42,995 nt of DNA from DATMTS01 sp035564555 (GTDB taxonomy: Bacteria; Actinomycetota; Actinomycetes; Actinomycetales; Microbacteriaceae). This document shows, one piece after another, positions 39,970 to 42,995 of the stretch. Made by a program: the position numbers and the translations under genes. The stretch's first letter is position 1. Each line of letters starts with the position of its first letter. The notes beneath the pieces are model-generated. The model was given only the letters and a program-made list of their open reading frames with translations, was not told the DNA's origin and did no database searches. The stretch is from contig DATMTS010000111.1 in the NCBI GenBank assembly GCA_035564555.1, positions 1 to 42,995 on the forward strand, written 5' to 3'.

Positions 39970-42360
39970 TCAGAAGCGGATCGAGATGGCCACACCGCCG
40001 TACGCCGCCCGGTAGTCCTGCAGGAAATTCGTCGTGGCAACTGCTTCGCAGAGCGTCGTGCTCGGGCAGGACAAGCCGGCGATGTCGTACATGTCGACCC
40101 ACGTCTCGCCGGCCGGTGCCGGAATGCGCGTCGCCCTCCACCGGCCATTGGAGAAGACCTCGAGCAGACCGCTCTTGAAGCCCTGCGAGTCGAAGTACTC
40201 CCCGACGGCGACGCACACTCCGGCCCTCGGACACGCCATCGCATCGATGAAGGGGTATGCCGGGGCGCCGTGAGCCCGGGCATTCGAGGGCAGGAGCGCC
40301 GCCGCGCCGGCGTTGGTGCCGTTGCCTGCGACCACCAGGTCGAGAGTGAACGCGCCATTGGGCATCGTGGCACCGTAGTTGTATTCGAGGTTGGTCGCGC
40401 AGAAGTCGAGCGTCGCGCAGGCGACCGGTGACGCGCCCCCAATATTATTCGACGCGCTCGGCACCGTCACCCTCGATTGCAAATACCACAGCCCATCACC
40501 GATCCGCCCGATCACCATCGGCTGCGTGGCGGATCCCGTCGGTGCGACCGCGGTGCATTGTCCGGCTTCCGGGCAGTCGACGCCGGTGAATCCGAAAACG
40601 TCGCCGTCCGACGCGGTCTCGACCGTCCAGCTGCCCATGCCGTAGACGGCTGACATCGGCTTCGCTCCGTCTTCGCCGGCCGCGGTGCATCCCCCCGTGC
40701 GGCATGACACGGCAGCCAGGCTGACGGAGTGCCCAACGGAGTTCGGCATCAAAGTGGCGGACGGTAAAACCTGTGTGCTCCACGAGCCGGAATCATCGGT
40801 GACCAGCATGGCTGAAGTGGGCCCGCTCCCGTTGACGTTCCCGATCACAACGCACTGCTTCGCAGAATCGCAGTCGACTCCGATCAGCGCGACGCTCGAG
40901 CCGGAGGGCGACCCGCTGGGCGGTGGAACCTCGCGGACAGCCCAATGCCCCGCCGACAGCGTCTCGATCAGGCCGACCTGGTGCTTGCTCGTGTTGAGGT
41001 AACTGCCCGCCGCGACACAATAGGTCGAACTGGCACACGCGACATGCCCGAGTGGGGAGCCCCCGGGCACGACGCCGTGGTAGTCCGCCGGCGCCCCGGC
41101 TGCCGACACCGACCAGTGACCGCTCGACTCGGTGGCGACAAGCGGCCGCCCGTATCGGGAGCCGACGGCCCGGCAAACAGACACTGTCGGACAGCTGATC
41201 GCGTCGAGTCCGGAGCTGAGCGTGGACGGGGCGTCCCCCACATCGACCGGCGCGATCTCGGTCGCGTGCACGACCGGTTGAGCGCTCGCGCAGGGCACGA
41301 GAGCTGCGATGGTCTCTGAGACGACCGAGGCGGCGCCGATGATCGTCGCCGAGGTCACCGATGACTCGGCCAACACAGCGTTTCCCTGCGATGTCAGGCA
41401 GGTCGCCGGCACCGCCAGCAACGGCGCGCCGGAACGCCCAGCGACGACGGCGCCCGCGAGCGCGTCCGGAAAGTTCTCACCCGTGGCGAGGTAGACGCTC
41501 GATGGATTCTGAAATGCGTTCGCCGCCAGCAATGCCGAGGTCGCATATCGATCCGCGCCTCCGAGCCGGGTGACGTTCGCCGACCCGACGACCTGGGCGA
41601 GATCGCTCTGAATGCCGGCCGATACGACGCCGGTGCTGCCCACGATCGTCACGCGCGCCACGCCGAACCGGGTGAGCAGCGAGCGAGTCGCCCCATCGAG
41701 TCCTTGGTCGGTTCCCCGAACCAGAAGAACTGGCTCGCCGTGAGCCCCTGCTGCCGCGGCCGCGCCGATGCCGTCCGGGAACGTAGCACCGGTCGCAATG
41801 TAGGCACCGACCACCGAGCCGAACGCGTAGTCGGCCAGCCGTCGTGCGGTGTCGTATCGGTCAACGCCGGCAACCCGAGTGACGACCGCACTCGGAACGG
41901 CGTGGACGACGCCACTCCGCACGGACTCGGAGACTACCGTCGCCCCGCCCACCAGCACGATGGCGGATGGATTCAGGTGAGTCAACTCGGCGGCCACCGC
42001 AGACGGCAGCGTCTTGCGCGGGGTCAGCAGGAGCGGACCACCGAGCTTGGCGGCCGCCGGTGCTGCCGCGAGAGCGTCGGGGTAGTCTTCGCCGGTGGCC
42101 AGGAACACGATCGGCGCCGAGACGGGGAAGCCGGACTTCGCGACGGCGACCGCCGTCGCGTACCTGTCGGTTCCGGCGATACGGCTCATCGGCACCGTGT
42201 CGCCGGCAGGGCCGATGATGCCGGACACCGCCACGGCCGCCGCAGGCTGCGCAGCCAGCGCGGGCTGCGCAGCAGTGGGGGCGACCAACGCGACGATGAT
42301 GCCGACCAACAGGCTGGCCGGTGCTGCGATTGCTCGCGCGAGTGTGTTTCTCCCGATCAT
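39970..42360 (-). CDS. Secreted CWB2 protein with eight Cys-pair repeats
   Basis: 796 residues from the ATG at 42360 (AACGGAG upstream; a longer frame to 42486 is not used). Signal/anchor helix (SLLVGIIVALVAPTAAQPAL), then three CWB2 repeats from residue 58 (RIAGTDRYATAVAVA, RVAGVDRYDTARRLA, RLGGADRYATSALLA), then about 420 residues of tandem ~45-55-residue units. Each unit opens with two cysteines: CPTVSVCRAVG, CASSTYCVAAG, CDSAKQCVVIG, CRTGGCTAAG, CPEAGQCTAVA, CATLDFCATNL, CPRAGVCVAVG, CPSTTLCEAVA, and most end in a G-x-W strand (SSGHWSV, SAGHWAV, DSGSWST, SNGRWRA). The units probably form a disulfide-stabilised beta-propeller facing outward, anchored to wall polymers by CWB2. Function unknown; a binding or adhesion role is inference. 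Confidence 0.88.
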   Translation of the reverse strand: MIGRNTLARAIAAPASLLVGIIVALVAPTAAQPALAAQPAAAVAVSGIIGPAGDTVPMSRIAGTDRYATAVAVAKSGFPVSAPIVFLATGEDYPDALAAAPAAAKLGGPLLLTPRKTLPSAVAAELTHLNPSAIVLVGGATVVSESVRSGVVHAVPSAVVTRVAGVDRYDTARRLADYAFGSVVGAYIATGATFPDGIGAAAAAGAHGEPVLLVRGTDQGLDGATRSLLTRFGVARVTIVGSTGVVSAGIQSDLAQVVGSANVTRLGGADRYATSALLAANAFQNPSSVYLATGENFPDALAGAVVAGRSGAPLLAVPATCLTSQGNAVLAESSVTSATIIGAASVVSETIAALVPCASAQPVVHATEIAPVDVGDAPSTLSSGLDAISCPTVSVCRAVGSRYGRPLVATESSGHWSVSAAGAPADYHGVVPGGSPLGHVACASSTYCVAAGSYLNTSKHQVGLIETLSAGHWAVREVPPPSGSPSGSSVALIGVDCDSAKQCVVIGNVNGSGPTSAMLVTDDSGSWSTQVLPSATLMPNSVGHSVSLAAVSCRTGGCTAAGEDGAKPMSAVYGMGSWTVETASDGDVFGFTGVDCPEAGQCTAVAPTGSATQPMVIGRIGDGLWYLQSRVTVPSASNNIGGASPVACATLDFCATNLEYNYGATMPNGAFTLDLVVAGNGTNAGAAALLPSNARAHGAPAYPFIDAMACPRAGVCVAVGEYFDSQGFKSGLLEVFSNGRWRATRIPAPAGETWVDMYDIAGLSCPSTTLCEAVATTNFLQDYRAAYGGVAISIRF

Positions 42361-42411
42361 CCGGGCTCCGTTCACGTGACTGCCGTCAGCCGCTACGTGC
42401 GACGGAGTGAG

Positions 42412-42420
42412 CAAAATATA
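42412..42420 (-). promoter_or_regulatory. Possible -10 of the CWB2/Cys-pair gene
   Basis: The minus strand reads TGCTATATTTT with TAGACA about 19 bases upstream, a plausible but loose promoter. The resulting leader of roughly 50 bases would include AACGGAG before the ATG at 42360. Confidence 0.35.
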
Positions 42421-42560
42421 GCAGTCCCCACACCCGTGCTGTCTACGGCGTCCGTACGCGATGCCGAATCTCCCGTGCAAGGACATTCCGATCCGACGCC
42501 GGCTGAATGCTCTCCGTTATCCGCAAAACCGCGGAAAATCAGCGCTCTTCGATCACACGG

Positions 42561-42850
42561 AGATGACAGAAATCACTACGGCTGGGATATCCATGCCATT
42601 GATCTCATCTGGGGCATCGTCGGCCTCGTCGCGACCGTTATTTGCGGGGCTCCTCGTCGCCGAGATCGCTCGCTCGATCGGCGCCCCGACCTCGAACGTT
42701 CGCCTCGGCAATAGCCGCGCATGGAACGTCGCGAACGTCTTCGTGGTCCCGGTGCTCCTCGCGGCACCCATCGCAGAGCTGGCATTCCGAGGACTCCTCA
42801 TGCGATGGATCCGAAACATCCTCCGACGAGGCGCACCCACATCAGGTGCT
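42561..42850 (+). pseudogene. Broken CPBP-type membrane protease-like gene
   Basis: One frame gives the hydrophobic DIHAIDLIWGIVGLVATVIC; about 42640 the homology moves to another frame, PLFAGLLVAEIARSIGAP, and then SRAWNVANVFVVPVLLAAP with IAELAFRGLLMRWIRNIL. The last part resembles CPBP motif 1 (AxIxEExxFRGLLL) but lacks one of the two essential Glu. The middle membrane segments are also missing. I read this as a frameshifted and internally deleted remnant of a CPBP intramembrane protein; confidence is moderate. Confidence 0.5.
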
Positions 42851-42995
42851 CCCCCCGCGACATCGACTTCGACCGTCGTCGGATAACGGTCCAGCGATCG
42901 GCAACGCAGGTCGATGGCCACGTCATTCTCGGCACACCCAAGAGCTGGGAGCGGCGATCCGTTCCTCTACCCAACGTCGTCGCCGAGCCGATGCA
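42850..42995 (+). pseudogene. 5'-truncated tyrosine recombinase fragment
   Basis: In frame from about 42856: SPRDIDFDRRRITVQRSATQ, then VDGHVILGTPKSWERRSVPL and PNVVAEPM. This is the stretch of an integrase catalytic domain after the first catalytic Arg and including the GTPKSWERRSVPLP beta-strand with its catalytic Lys, equivalent to RDIDLARKRLTVQQ...PPKDYEHRSIPIPAF in the gene at 72-917. The upstream part, including the GLRWGE arginine, is absent and replaced by the CPBP-like remnant. The 3' part continues beyond the window, so the rest of the catalytic residues cannot be judged. Confidence 0.8.

Noticed and set aside
39841..40431. 196-residue plus-strand frame opposite the CWB2/Cys-pair gene
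   Set aside because: Composition is shadow-like, and the real signals in its first 120 bases (GH15 tail) lie in a different frame.
1..42995. CRISPR array, complete insertion sequence or replication origin
   Set aside because: No regularly spaced direct repeats, no transposase frame with flanking inverted repeats, and no cluster of DnaA-like boxes was seen.

Overview
The window is chromosomal DNA from a high-GC Gram-positive actinomycete, most probably a member of the Microbacteriaceae. Reasons: strong G/C bias at third codon positions; a full branched-chain amino acid cluster in the order ilvD-ilvB-ilvN-ilvC...serA...leuB-ilvE-FAH...gltX, an order I recall for this family; small proteins of families I know mainly from these organisms (DUF6458, DUF7882-like); OtsAB trehalose synthesis; and many genes with a TANNNT box 6-9 bases upstream of an ATG/GTG and no Shine-Dalgarno, the usual layout of actinobacterial leaderless mRNAs. 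The genus cannot be fixed from the sequence alone.

Layout. 1-1035: the edge of an integrated element, with a tyrosine recombinase that has lost its core-binding domain, lying against the 3' end of tRNA-Glu(CTC). 1140-3020: metallo-hydrolase, histidine phosphatase and a DUF2127 membrane protein. 3113-6403: a secreted S53 (sedolisin) peptidase with a propeller-like middle and three CWB2 cell-wall-binding repeats. 6427-10436: DUF151 nuclease-like protein, BadF-type sugar kinase, tRNA-Gln(CTG), a TfoX-N/YjbR-like protein and gltX. 10585-13065: a translationally coupled four-gene operon of lipoprotein, Nramp-related transporter with a replaced metal site, and two PRC-barrel-like proteins. 13050-15649: an acidic disordered protein, then a divergent LysR regulator/PLP enzyme pair. 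15657-18793: FAH-family hydrolase, ilvE and leuB. 18912-23226: small membrane protein, MFS drug exporter and TetR repressor sharing a perfect palindromic promoter/operator, then an ECF42-type sigma factor with its DGPF partner. 23262-31261: serA, cutC, ilvC, ilvN, ilvB, ilvD. 31317-34915: otsB, otsA and an ArsB/SLC13-like permease. 35002-35725: two small proteins of unknown function. 35765-38952: a divergent glucose-6-phosphate dehydrogenase homologue with a changed substrate pocket, facing a GH15 (trehalase/glucoamylase) gene. 39099-39806: two small Microbacteriaceae-type proteins. 39825-42995: a scarred region with a tRNA-like 3' fragment joined to the 3' tail of a lost GH15 gene, a secreted protein with three CWB2 repeats and eight short Cys-pair repeats, a broken CPBP-type membrane gene, and a 5'-truncated integrase running off the window.

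How the parts fit. The backbone is housekeeping: Ile/Val/Leu and Ser synthesis, tRNA charging and trehalose synthesis. Accessory blocks interrupt it: the Nramp/PRC operon, LysR/PLP enzyme, MFS/TetR, ECF42/DGPF and cutC. Both ends carry damaged integrases and tRNA-linked or tRNA-like sequence, so this looks like a conserved chromosomal segment bordered by past integration events. I see no CRISPR array, complete insertion sequence or replication origin. The most unusual items are the Nramp/PRC operon, the altered G6PDH paired with GH15, the fully palindromic bidirectional promoter, and the CWB2/Cys-pair surface protein beside a recombination scar.
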